Of a stretch of DNA of 64,000 nt, positions 45,759 through 56,458 are shown piece by piece. This DNA is from Tetrapyrgos nigripes (Eukaryota > Basidiomycota > Agaricomycetes > Agaricales > Campanellaceae): the NCBI GenBank assembly GCA_013368315.1, contig JAACJM010000009.1, positions 682,001-746,000 on the forward strand. Reading direction: 5' to 3'. The notes beneath the pieces were generated by a model. That model was not told the origin of the DNA and ran no database searches. It saw only the letters and a program-made list of their open reading frames with translations. Numbering within the stretch: the first letter of the stretch is position 1; each line of letters opens with the position of its first letter. The translations under genes and the position numbers were made by a program.

Positions 45759-45794
45759 ATTCATCAAGGACAATGAAGTGTAGGAGGGGGGTAA

Positions 45795-46128
45795 TGTCAT
45801 GACATCTATATTTGGTACTATTTATTTCTTCTTATCTCCATATCCTCAGACCTTTACACCACATGACTCCTGTCCCACATGCTATGCACTGGACCTTTCA
45901 TTTCTCTGATACAGCTTCTTTACAGCTTCCTTTACACCTTTACTTTTACATATATAAACCCTGTCCTGACACCTGGTTCCCCTGGGACCAGGTGTGTATT
46001 TCCCTTTTCATTACTTCTTTCACCTTTACTGATGGGCACTGTAGTTCCAGTACTTATTGCTGTCTGTTAGTCGAGTCGAGCCCATAGCTCCTTGTTATTG
46101 CTATCTAAGCACTTGCCTCTTTGTGACA
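45795..46128 (+). repeat. 3' LTR of the chromovirus
   Basis: Begins TGTCATGACATC right after the purine tract and ends near tttgtgaca. A TATA-like acatatataaacc is near 45950. Its first ten bases equal those of the solo LTR at 4203. Confidence 0.7.
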
Positions 46129-48303
46129 CCTGGGACTAGACGATTCAACCATGTATGAGTAGGGATTAGGGTCAAGGCCAGTGATCCATATGGTAATCAG
46201 GTCATCAGGTACACTTGCAAAGGAAGCTATGCAACAGTTAGGACTGGAATACAAACCAATCAAGAGAGACAAACCAAAAATGAGGGTGTTCTCTCCCCAG
46301 GGGCTCTTGCACTTCGAACCACAGGTAATCTTGATCACCTTTCCATTGGGAAAAAGACTGGGGAGACTGGGAACAAGAGTTGTATGGCAATCGTCCTTCA
46401 CACAGAGTACAACAGGCAAGCACCTGACCTGGACTCCAGGGTGAATTCTGGGTTGATGAAATGGATTGTCAACACATTTGTGTGTGTTGAAGAAACAGAA
46501 GAGACATGGGAGTTCAGTTTCAAGAAGTAAAATGATTTCCTCAGGTGTATTGTCCTTGCTGATATAATAGCCCTCCAAGCCCTTGGCTTCAAGTTCATGT
46601 ATCTTGACCATTGTAAGTCCAGTTGATAGGGCTTGTTAGTGTGTGGGTAGAAAACTAAGCAACGTGCAATAGCAAGTTACTATGTCCTCTATATAGACAC
46701 TCAACGAGACTCCTTTGTTCTGAAGGGATCTCAGAATGATAAGTATTGAAAAGTAAGAGTTCAACACTCGATGATTGGTATGTGGTGTGGTTTGGGTAAG
46801 GGTTTGGTTCAAATGAATGAAGATTCCTTCGTTAAACTCTAACTGCGATTCCGCAGGTGGGATTCCCCTAATCAAATCAAACTCTCGATAAAATGATATG
46901 GGAACAATGAAATTCTCTCTATTACCACCCGTAGACGAGTCTCTAGTGTCAAATGGGGGCAGTGGGTTGTCTCTTTACATATTTACAAGGTAAGTACTTA
47001 TATACGTAGAAATAATGAATACATGATAAACGGCCACAACTGATGATGTATTTTCTCCACTTGTCTCCAATGCATTGTGTCTGTCCAACTTGTCCCAAAC
47101 AAGTAGTGCTTCATTTTGGTAAGTGTGGTGTCGGGCTTTGAGCCTCAGACACGTGACTTTCTATTCTTTATCTTCATCTTTCTTTCTCCGTCGAGTTTCC
47201 CTGAGCTCATCTTTGAATTATTCTTCTGGTGTACTCATGCCGTATCTCAGTTTATTGGTGATGGATCTTTAATGGGCTCCAAGAGCTCCAATACTCAAAG
47301 TCAAGGCGAATTGTCTTCCGTTTTACTCGTGCTTTGATTTTACTAGCCTAGAGCCACAGCTTCATTCTTTAGCTAGTACTGACTGAGGAGCCTCATGTGG
47401 ACAGGATCGGTCAAGTCAGATTCAAATGGTAAGTGAATGAGTGTATTATCATCGCGTTTTTACAGGGGTGTACAACTATGAGTCATATCACAGTGATGGG
47501 TTCTTTCAGTTCAAGGAAGGGAAACGACTATAGAATTGAAGATCAGTACGTTCAGATAATACTCAAAAACTCTCGCTCACCTTGATCTGTTTGATACCAC
47601 AGGGAAGCACTGCAAGAGCACCAACATGGATATCCTGCAAAAGATAAATGAAAAGAAAGACAAACACTGGTGATGATGTACCTTCCCTAATGGATGAGCA
47701 ACAGCCTTCATCTTGCTAGTGTCATGTGTCTTAGACTTCAGGCCCTGGTTAGCTTCTTTGCTGGCATCTTTCAACAATGACACTGGTGGATTGGGTAGGT
47801 GTGTCTTGGATTTGCACAATTTGGGGGTTCAACCTTCTGAGATGTGTCAGATGTTGGTCATTACTTTGCCCAGCTCAACATCAACATCACGGTTGGCCTT
47901 GCCAGATCCCTTGGTTTTGGTATGTTTTTGGCAGCAGTTTTTGGGCTCAGAATTGTTGTTGGATTGATAGGCCTTTCTATGGATATGCTTCATGGAATTG
48001 GATAAAAAGAGTGTGGGTATAGAGTAAAATGAAGGTGATGGAAGGTGGTTGAAAAAAAGTTGAACTCTGCTATTTCAACACTCAAGTTTCACACAAGTCA
48101 TGCATTTTCGCCACCCACAGTGAAGAAGACAATCTTCTTCACCGCCACTTTAGCAAATATTGCCTACTACAAAGATAAAGGAATTGTCAACATCTTTGAA
48201 GTTTTTCTACATGCTTGCTATCTGCTTCATCAGTGCCACCAATATCTGTGTTGTGACATTGTGTTGTTGTGGCATCAGTACATTTTCTTTTCCCTGTTAC
48301 CAG
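46129..48303. other. Region with unassigned open frames
   Basis: A minus-strand frame at 46611-46105 (168 codons, running into the LTR) contains LEGYYISKDNTPEEIILLLE and a Cys-bearing middle part; I do not recognise it. Another short minus frame is at 46875-46636. From 46900 to 48300 there are only short frames. Nothing here can be called a gene with confidence. Confidence 0.35.
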
Positions 48304-48949
48304 ACCTCTACCTCAAGGAGGATCCTCAATACGACCATACAAAAATTATGAAGATCCAGATAATTCCCCATTGAGACTCATTGATATCATTGAGGCTTCT
48401 CGTTACCTGATGATCCAGTCATGTAGAAGATGGGCAATTAATCAACTCAAATTGGTTAAACCTCCCCTTCCCTCCATTTCCAAACTTGCGCTCAGTCACC
48501 GCTACCTGATATTTGACGCTGATTGGATTGGTTCTGCTGTGTCCGAATTAGTTTTGGATGGACCAGTAAAATTAATTGGGCAACCTGAAAGCCCTTCCGA
48601 ATTGTCAAGTACAGTTGTTCATATCACTCTCCTTCAAGAAAGGATCAACCTCACCCAGTCAATTGTGAAGGTTGATCCTAGTGAATACTGCGATGCAAAG
48701 ACACATGACAAAGTTTGCCATCCTATCTGGATCAATATCTGGTGGGGAACTGTTGCAAGAAGACTCCTTCATCCTAGGAACCCTCTCCCACTCTCAGAGA
48801 TTGCTAGTGTTGTTGCAGCTGCGAGTAGAGGAGAGCCAGGGGCTGTAGAGATAAATGTGAGTTGCAAGTTTAAATATATTACAGAAGTAAAGAATGGTGG
48901 GCATTTGGATTTTCAGGACAGGATTATTGCAGCAGCTGTATGCTGTTAG
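48304..48949 (+). pseudogene. BTB/POZ-type protein, C-terminal part
   Basis: The frame from a likely acceptor CAG at 48301-48303 to TAG at 48947-48949 resembles the back half of agaricomycete BTB proteins. It shows PLRLIDIIEASRYLMIQSCR with RWAINQL (the typical helix after the BTB fold), SISKLALSHRYLIFDADWIG, and a C-terminal part with DKVCHPIWINIWW and RRLLHPRNPLPLSEI. These proteins are usually adaptors, but no partner is known. The N-terminal BTB core is not visible upstream, so this is a partial gene; an undetected exon further left is possible. The large gypsy element lies about 200 bp downstream. Confidence 0.5.
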
Positions 48950-49148
48950 GAAATATCTGGCAACTTGTCATATGAATACCCAAGAGTTTGATGTACCAGT
49001 TTGTCTTCCTAGATCTACATAGGTCTTACTGATGAATGCATTTTCTTTCTATGTTTTAATCTACCTAGTAGTTGTGATACAGTTCAAACCCAGAGGCTGT
49101 ATTCTTTCTTCTTATTCTCATATCATCTTGGTCAATGTACACAGTAGT

Positions 49149-49360
49149 TGTAACGCATACTTCCTAATACAGATGACTATATAGTTTACATATCTATGCA
49201 CACGCCTACTAGTATATAAGCCACTCTCATAGTACTTAGAATCATCTTTTATTCTTAACCACCGCCTGTCGTGCTTGTACCTAGGAACATTTATAAAACC
49301 TGTTCTGGCTTAGGTCTTGAGCATTGGGCTTGGTGAGAATATCTACATATCAACTTTACA
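49149..49360 (+). repeat. 5' LTR of the large gypsy element
   Basis: 212 bp, with a TATA-like tagtatataagcc near 49212. Compared with the 3' LTR it has A or T at six positions where the 3' LTR has the G or C of a CpG. The first internal bases (cttttttaagcc) do not form a usual TGG primer-binding site. Confidence 0.9.
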
Positions 49361-49682
49361 CTTTTTTAAGCCTTCATTTATTGTTCTGAAGCCACAAGCC
49401 TGGGCTATTGTCCAGAGATACCTATGATGTAGACATTCTGCGCCATATACTACCATTTGCACTATTACAGTGTTACATTCCTCAATTTTTGAGTGTATCT
49501 TTACCTACAATGAGTACTACGAATACCATTCATTACTTCTACACAAGCTTGTCTACCCATATATGCAGGGGAAGACGAAGAAAGCCTTATGAGACCGTTG
49601 TTGAGTCCAGCAGTTTGGACCACCAAGACAGAATGAAGATCAAACCACAACTGCGGCCAAAAATACAGATAATCAAAATAAT

Positions 49683-51622
49683 TTGATTAGCCACCCTGGA
49701 TATTTGGGAAGAAGTTTTGATGAAGTAGTAAGCACTAGGGACCGTTCTGATCGTAAGAACATAGGTACCTCAGTGGAGCATCTTCAAAACGCTGAAGCTG
49801 GACCCTCTTCGAGAGTTGAACCTAATTCAGGATCAAATAGAAAATTTGAAAAATCTAGAAAGGACTCTAGTAAATCTTCACAGCAAGAATCTACTAGAAG
49901 TAAAGGCCACACAAGCACAAGGGTATCCGCACATGATGAGGAACCTTTGGATGACCAGTCAAGGACTGATGGAAAGGTGACTCACCGAGAATCTAATTCT
50001 TTGTCACCCACGCGTGAATTGCGACGACGTGCAATCTTGCAAACACTACGCATGTTGGATTTACTACGTTATAGTACATCCGAAGTACCAAACCAAAATG
50101 TAATAATTGATTACATTAATGGAAGGGTGTGGTCGGTTGAGGAACCAGAACTGGTATTACCATATTAATTTGTTTCTGCAGCAGAGGCGGAACCTTACCA
50201 TCGACAATACTGCGAACCTGTCGTTGGGAGAAACCAAAACCAGTTTGAACCATTGCAGGAGGATGCACCTGGAGATCCAGACAAACCGGATAATTCGGAA
50301 AATAGGAAAAATTTATCCCGCCGAGATGACACTTGGAAAAAACAGAAATCTTCGCCACAAAAGAAAGGCGAAAGATTGAGTCGTCAGTTTAAAAACCTAA
50401 AGAGGAAATACAATCCAATGCCACCATCAGATCCATCAGATCCGTCAGATAGTAGTGATAAAAGCTCATCCGATAGCTTGTCCGATGATACACATCATTT
50501 GGGACCACAGCCTCAACATAAGTCTACAACGCCATATTCGAGTCTTGAAGAATATTTCGAGTATAAACCCTTGCAGTTATCTGAACAAGAATGCCTAGAT
50601 AACATTCTTCAAGTGTACGGGGAATTAATACACTACTACTTGCTAGATAAAGTACCAGCAGGTAATAGTGGTACTGCCAAAACACTATTACAATCAATTC
50701 TGAAACCCGAGTACTACCATGGGCAGGATGATATCATCACATTTGACGAGTGGATACGAAGCTTCATACGCTGGATGAGTGTAGCTGATCAATGCGGACC
50801 CAAATCCAGGTATAGTAGGAGCCAAGGAGGATGGGTAGTGACTGCAATGGATATTACATGAGTCAATACACTATCCGTATTCCTAAGAAGCGAAGCTCAT
50901 CAGTGGTTCAATGACGAGATTGAGCAAGCATCTACCTCAATTTATGAAGAAAGACCTACCTTTCTACAAGTGATCTGTGCGCTATTTAAGCAATTCGTTC
51001 ACGAAAGATCGCTTAGTATGGTAGCTGACCAATTCAAAGCTGTCACTTACAGTGAAAATCGAGGTATCAAAGGCATATTCAGAGATCTTATACGATTCTC
51101 TAAGTGTATGCCTAGCCCTCCTGATGTATATTCTCTTAAACATCAGATTTTCTTCTCTGTTCCTATATCAATGGCAAAGGAAATGACTCGTACAGTCACT
51201 CAAATCGTAAAAGCAGGAATTGCCTATGAGAAAGGGCATAGCACGTTCAAGTACTATGAACAAGCGCATCCGTCTCATGAGAAACATGTGGAGGTGTCGA
51301 CTCATAATGAAAGAAGACGTCAATCACCTCGTCGACTTCAGAAGGTTGAAAATTGACAATACAGTGTACCTGTTCACAATCAGGATCGCCATGGTAATTC
51401 CAAAGGCAATAAATTTGCCAGGAATAGGTCAAATACGGAAAGGTCTCCCAGAGATGCATCCAAACAGCAAAACCCTAAACCGAAAGGAGTTTGTTGGGAT
51501 TGTGGCAAAGCTGGAGTCATGAGAGGACATCCAGATTGTAAGAAGACTGGACAACCAGGCGCAAACCGTATGTTTCGCATGGTGGATGAAAACGGCAGTG
51601 CCACACAAGTACAATTATTCTG
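49683..51622 (+). pseudogene. Gag of the large gypsy element, broken
   Basis: The structural protein is read in several frames. An N-terminal charged, Ser-rich part is at 49683-50168. A central retrotransposon-gag domain spans 50500-51356 (ITFDEWIRSFIRWMSVADQ, LSVFLRSEAHQWFNDEI, LKHQIFFSVPISMAKEM). A zinc knuckle near 51491-51540 reads CWDCGKAGVMRGHPDC. Stops or frame changes at about 50165, 50859 and 51354 interrupt it. Confidence 0.75.
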
Positions 51623-51692
51623 AATATCGGCGGATGAAGCCATATCGGATAGTCCTGTTGCCCAAGCCAGTAATAATGCCGAGCCGTCAAGT

Positions 51693-52505
51693 TTGCCAAA
51701 CGACAACAAGATATGGGACCGCTATGAAAGCGATGGTGACTCCAATAACTTTGAAGGATCGCAATACGAGTCTGACGCTACTGATGAGCGATATTTCTCA
51801 TCTGAATCCCCAGAGCAGATGGGATTTATGAGGACAGTCAATGAAAATGTGTATACATACCCTGAGCAAATGGGTATGATGTACGACGATTTTGACCTAG
51901 AATCGGTATCATCATATGATACTGCTTTGGAGGGCTTATCTGACTCAGAATTGGAGTCAGATGTGGAGTCAGTACACTCAATAGAGACATTGAGTGATAT
52001 TGATGACGTAGACGAAGCTGGAATAGCAAACTGGCTCAACGTCAATGAATATCTACAATCAATGAATGTTACTCAAGATGGTGGATATAAAGCTACTTTG
52101 GAAGCATCTAAGATCAAACTTCCTCGTAGTAAGACACGCCCGAAGCGTAAGGCATCCGAAAACCGTTGTCTTTCTGCATTTGTTGAAATGAATGGTGTAC
52201 GGGTGTTCGCGTTATTCGATAGTGGCAGCACAGCTGATGCCATTAGTCCAGATTTTGCGAGAGCTGCTGATTTGAAAGTATTTCGACTTGAGAATCCAGT
52301 GGTTTTGCAGTTAGGAACCAAGGGCAGCCGTGGAAACATTTTTTACGGTTGCGTGTCACCATACCGCTTCAGTGATGGTGGAAACATTGTGGCGGATCGT
52401 GATTATTTCGATATTGCAAACATAGACCGGTATGATCTGGTGATATGTACTGTGTTCATACGTAGGCATGGAATTGCCCTGGACTTTGAATATGATAAAG
52501 TATGA
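51693..52505 (+). CDS. Retropepsin-containing protein of the large gypsy element
   Basis: The aspartic protease matures Gag and Pol. An acidic N-terminal part (about 130 residues) is followed by the active site FALFDSGSTADAISPDFARA near 52207-52264, with the downstream VVLQLGTKGSRGNI and DLVICTVFIRRHGIAL. The active-site DSG is intact. The frame ends at TGA 52503-52505. Codons after it (IRGKPFPTLSEGEE) continue the typical linker, so the TGA may replace a coding triplet. Confidence 0.75.
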   Translation: MPNDNKIWDRYESDGDSNNFEGSQYESDATDERYFSSESPEQMGFMRTVNENVYTYPEQMGMMYDDFDLESVSSYDTALEGLSDSELESDVESVHSIETLSDIDDVDEAGIANWLNVNEYLQSMNVTQDGGYKATLEASKIKLPRSKTRPKRKASENRCLSAFVEMNGVRVFALFDSGSTADAISPDFARAADLKVFRLENPVVLQLGTKGSRGNIFYGCVSPYRFSDGGNIVADRDYFDIANIDRYDLVICTVFIRRHGIALDFEYDKV

Positions 52506-52829
52506 ATCCGTGGCAAACCCTTTCCCACTCTTTCTGAGGGGGAGGAAGTAAGAGAATTAGCTCGTCGTCATTCGAAAAATGTTTCGTCTGATATACAGTA
52601 TAAAAATAACGAGCAATTAGAGGTAAAACAACGACCTCACAAGTGTGGCGTTGATCAAAAACATCATAAAACAGCCACTGAGTCCAAAAAACTTAGTGAG
52701 AAAAATTCTATGTGACTAGATCGTTACAAAATAAATCTTCGATCCGACAGTGCTCAGCCACCATGGAGTCGTAGATCCGTAACTATTGAGAATGTTACGG
52801 ATGAAGAAAATGAAAACTTATGCATAGGA

Positions 52830-55800
52830 ATGAGCCGTCAACTGCCCGTACTATTGGGACCAGAGGACGAGATAAGTATCGATGATATTGAGAGTATCGT
52901 CAATGAAGTGACTTCGGGAGCTTTTTCTGATTCAAAACTGAATCAAAAGCTAAAAGAAGTGGCTGAACTGGTAAATGAATACTCAATGGCAAAATTTCCA
53001 GAGAAATTCGTGAATCAGGTTGAGAATGGTTATCGAACTAACCAATATCAACCAGTAGAAGCTTTCCGAGCTGTTACTGAGAAATTCAAAGATCGTGTAA
53101 TACACGAAAATGTGATATCTGAACAGACTTACACCACGGAGGACATACCTCGTCTTAGACAAAAGTGGTTGGATGGCTGCAAAGATATCATGAACGGAGT
53201 ACCAGAAAGGTTGCCACCCATGAGAGAAGTGAATCACACTATACCTCTCGAGGATGACAACAAGAAATACCATTACTATTTACCTCGATGCCCTGATTCT
53301 CTCCGTAGTCAGTTAGCCGAGAAGATTGCGAAATATACGCGTTCCGGTTGGTGGAAACTGATGGCTGTTTCAAACGCCGTACCTATGCTGTGTATACCAA
53401 AGAAAGATGGTACACTTCGAACTCCAATGGACTGTACAGAGCGTAACGCGAATACAGTGAAGGATGTTACACCTTTGCCCAATCAAGATCAGGTACGCAT
53501 GCAATGTGCTAGTCGAAAAATCCAATCTAAGATAGATTTATCGAATGCATACGAACAAATTTGTATAGTAGAAAAGGACGTCTGGAAAACAGCGTTCTCG
53601 ACAGTCAGCGGTACATTCGTAAGTACCATAATGCAACAAGGTGATTGCAACGCACCTTCGACTTTTCAACACCTGATGAACCATATATTCCAAGACTACA
53701 TTGGTGTATTTATGCACGTCTATCTAGACAATATATTTGTGTTCAGTGATTCAATTGAAGAGCATGAGAAACACTTATCTTTAGTATTTGATAAGTTGCG
53801 TGAACAGCACCTGTTCATGAAAGCTAAGAAAGTACAACTGTACGCAGAAGTACTGGAGTGTCTAGGACACGTAATTGATGATTCAGGTCTTCATGCGGAT
53901 GCTGATAAATTAGCACAAATCCGTAATTGGAGAACACCTAGAAATTGTGAGGATATTCAAAAATTCCTAGGTCTCGTCAATTATTTAGGACATTTTCTAC
54001 CAGATATCAGCGTGTGGACTATGCCCCTATCCGAGATGTCAAAGAATGGTCAACCGTTCTTCTGGAGAGACATACATGAAGTTTGTCTTCAGAATATCAA
54101 AAATTTGTGCTGTAAAGTACCAATATTGAAGCCCATCGACCCTCGAAATCCTGAACCAATATGGGTGATCACTGATGCATCAGTGACGGGGGTGGGTGCA
54201 ATGTATGGTCAGGGACCTACCTGGCAAACATGTAGACCGGCTGGGTTCATGTCTAAAAAATTTACGGATGCCCAGCGAAATTATCGGGTCTTCGAAACAG
54301 AGATGCTCGCAATATTGGAAGCACTGCTGAAGTGGGAGGATAAATTGATTGGTTATCACATTCACATAGTGACTGATCATGAAGCCTTACAATTCTTCCA
54401 AACTCAGAAACGACTATCGAGTCGTCAAATGAGATGGATGGAATATTTAGCTAGGTTTGACATTGACATAACCTATATCAAGGGTGTCAATAATAGGGTA
54501 GCAGATGCATTATCACGCTATTACGAGTCAGATACCTATGAAGAAAAACATCCCATTCACGAGTACGTGAACGCTGATATTCGACTCGATAAGGCAGGTG
54601 AAGACTTACCGATTGGTCGTAAAGATGAGCTCAACGAATTGGTTGAGCATATCCATGCTATGAGACGAGCAACAGCCAAAGAAGCTGTAGAACAACGAGA
54701 TCTTGAAGCAGCAGAAATGGAAGCTTCACGAGAACCAGATGAGCCAAACACACCTATTATTGCTTCATCTGAGAATCCCACAGTCCTAGAATCTCGTAGT
54801 AGAGGAAAGGATTTACTCACAACTATGGAAATTTACCCAAACTTTTCTACAGATGTGAAGCATTATTACGAGACAGATCCTCTGTTTTCTAAGATTATTC
54901 AGAAACCAGAAGATCATCCACAGTTTACAATTGAAAATGGGCTTATCTGGACTAACAATCGCGTCAGTGAGAAAGTTCTATGTACACCTAATGCCCCGAA
55001 GGGAGTAAAATCATTGCGGGGTCTGATACTAGAACAAGGACATCAGACCATTGGACATTTCGGTTCACAACATACCTCCGATTACATTCGAAGATGGTAC
55101 TGGTGGCCAAGAATCTTTGGCATGACGGACGAGTTTTGTAAGTCTTGCGAGACTTGTCATACGGCTAAAGGGAATTATCAGTCACCAACTGGTAAATTAC
55201 ATACCTTGCCTATACCGACACGTCCATGGCAGTCAATTGGCATGGACTTTATCAGGCCTTTTCCAGAAGTAAAAGGGTATAACTATTTATGGGTAATAAT
55301 ATGCCGACTGACATCGCAAGTGCATTTAATTCCCTGTAACACCAAGGACACGGCTATTGATTTGTCCTTGAAATACTTGCAAGAAATAGTACACTTGCAT
55401 GGACTTCCTGAGTCAATAGTCTCTGATCGAGACTCGAAGTTCACCTCCACATGGTGGCGCGAGCTTCACTGGATGTTGGGAGCGAAGTTATTAATGTCTA
55501 CTTCATTTCATCCTCAAACGGATGGTATAACCAAACGAGCAAATCGTTCTATTGCTCAGATCTTTAGATCAACGATCCGCGCTGATCAGAAAGACTGGTT
55601 GACGAAAATTCCTGTTGTAGAATTTGCGATAAATTCAAGTATAAACGAAACAACAGGATTTGCCCCCTTTGAACTCAATCATGGATATATTCCTTCTATG
55701 CTAATAGAGATCAAGGGGAAGAAAGAGGTACCTGCAGGAATACGTGCTTATGCAATTCAGGTAATGCAGAATTTATTCGACGCGCATGATGCAATCATCG

Positions 55801-56333
55801 CTTCACGCGTCTTTCAAACGCATAATGCGAATAAAAGACGTAGAGACGAGCCTGAATTAAAAGAAGGCTCAAAGGTGTACTTATCCACCAAAAACTTGAA
55901 GCTGCCAAAGGGTAGAGCTTCAAAGCTACTTCCCAAATTCGTTGGGCCTTATACAATCATCAAAGCACGTCCTGATTCATCAAATTATCAATTGGAGCTT
56001 CCAGACGAGCTGAAACAGCGCCGACTGCATGATGTATTCCACGTAAGCTTATTACGGCCTTATGTGGAGTCCGATGCGGTGTTATTTCCGGGAAGGAGTA
56101 AACCAGAGCCGTATGACTTTGGTGCGCCACCCGACGCTGAAGAATTTGTGCTTTCCATTGAAAAGCACAAATGGGACAAGAACTCGATTAAATTCGAGGT
56201 TCACTGGGCATTAGGAGATGTCACTTGGGAGACTTATAAAACAGTAAAAGATCTGAAAGCTCTCGATGAATATTTTACACTCCATGGCGTTGGTCGTTGG
56301 GAAGATCTGCCTAAATCTAAACAAAATCGCTAG
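52830..56333 (+). CDS. Pol polyprotein: reverse transcriptase, RNase H, integrase, chromodomain
   Basis: The 1167-codon frame has no stop. Reverse transcriptase lies at residues about 150-360 (IPKKDGTLRTPMDCTERN, KIDLSNAYEQI), but the catalytic box reads YLDN in place of YLDD. RNase H is at about 445-570 (ITDASVTGVGA, FETEMLAILEAL, TDHEAL, NRVADALSRY). Integrase follows with a zinc-binding HHCC (GHQTIGHFGSQH...CKSCETCH) and the core SIG MDF and SDRDSKF. At the third catalytic position it reads DGITKRANRS where DGxTERxNRS is normal, so Glu is replaced by Lys. A chromodomain-like end (EEFVLSIEKHKWD, then FEVHWALGDVTWETY) closes the protein. Both catalytic changes are G-to-A at CpG (GACGAT to GACAAT; ACCGAA to ACCAAA), and both should abolish activity. 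The start ATG at 52830 is the first in frame; upstream codons may belong to a gag-pol fusion. Confidence 0.88.
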   Translation: MSRQLPVLLGPEDEISIDDIESIVNEVTSGAFSDSKLNQKLKEVAELVNEYSMAKFPEKFVNQVENGYRTNQYQPVEAFRAVTEKFKDRVIHENVISEQTYTTEDIPRLRQKWLDGCKDIMNGVPERLPPMREVNHTIPLEDDNKKYHYYLPRCPDSLRSQLAEKIAKYTRSGWWKLMAVSNAVPMLCIPKKDGTLRTPMDCTERNANTVKDVTPLPNQDQVRMQCASRKIQSKIDLSNAYEQICIVEKDVWKTAFSTVSGTFVSTIMQQGDCNAPSTFQHLMNHIFQDYIGVFMHVYLDNIFVFSDSIEEHEKHLSLVFDKLREQHLFMKAKKVQLYAEVLECLGHVIDDSGLHADADKLAQIRNWRTPRNCEDIQKFLGLVNYLGHFLPDISVWTMPLSEMSKNGQPFFWRDIHEVCLQNIKNLCCKVPILKPIDPRNPEPIWVITDASVTGVGAMYGQGPTWQTCRPAGFMSKKFTDAQRNYRVFETEMLAILEALLKWEDKLIGYHIHIVTDHEALQFFQTQKRLSSRQMRWMEYLARFDIDITYIKGVNNRVADALSRYYESDTYEEKHPIHEYVNADIRLDKAGEDLPIGRKDELNELVEHIHAMRRATAKEAVEQRDLEAAEMEASREPDEPNTPIIASSENPTVLESRSRGKDLLTTMEIYPNFSTDVKHYYETDPLFSKIIQKPEDHPQFTIENGLIWTNNRVSEKVLCTPNAPKGVKSLRGLILEQGHQTIGHFGSQHTSDYIRRWYWWPRIFGMTDEFCKSCETCHTAKGNYQSPTGKLHTLPIPTRPWQSIGMDFIRPFPEVKGYNYLWVIICRLTSQVHLIPCNTKDTAIDLSLKYLQEIVHLHGLPESIVSDRDSKFTSTWWRELHWMLGAKLLMSTSFHPQTDGITKRANRSIAQIFRSTIRADQKDWLTKIPVVEFAINSSINETTGFAPFELNHGYIPSMLIEIKGKKEVPAGIRAYAIQVMQNLFDAHDAIIASRVFQTHNANKRRRDEPELKEGSKVYLSTKNLKLPKGRASKLLPKFVGPYTIIKARPDSSNYQLELPDELKQRRLHDVFHVSLLRPYVESDAVLFPGRSKPEPYDFGAPPDAEEFVLSIEKHKWDKNSIKFEVHWALGDVTWETYKTVKDLKALDEYFTLHGVGRWEDLPKSKQNR

Positions 56334-56458
56334 AGTAATAACCTTTCAGGTTATCGGCAGCCGCAAAAATTTTTCCGTTGCCATATATAAACTAGAGGAA
56401 AGTAAAAGAGACATATCTCATTTTTTTACCTCCCATCGTCTATATCTCCGCGTCTACT

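Larger units (their letters stand above)
41237..46128 (+). mobile_element. Ty3/gypsy chromovirus, lacking its 5' LTR
   Basis: Gag, protease, reverse transcriptase, RNase H, integrase and chromodomain lie in order on the plus strand, followed by a polypurine tract (aggaggggggtaa) and one LTR at 45795-46128. The left end is cut within gag at about 41236 next to a copia LTR remnant, so no 5' LTR or target duplication can be found. Several frameshifts and stops, and a MITE in the RNase H region, show long decay. Confidence 0.85.

Noticed and set aside
46105..46611. 168-codon minus-strand frame beside the chromovirus LTR
   Set aside because: It runs into the LTR and has no recognised domain; it could be the end of a gene hit by the retrotransposon, but this cannot be supported.
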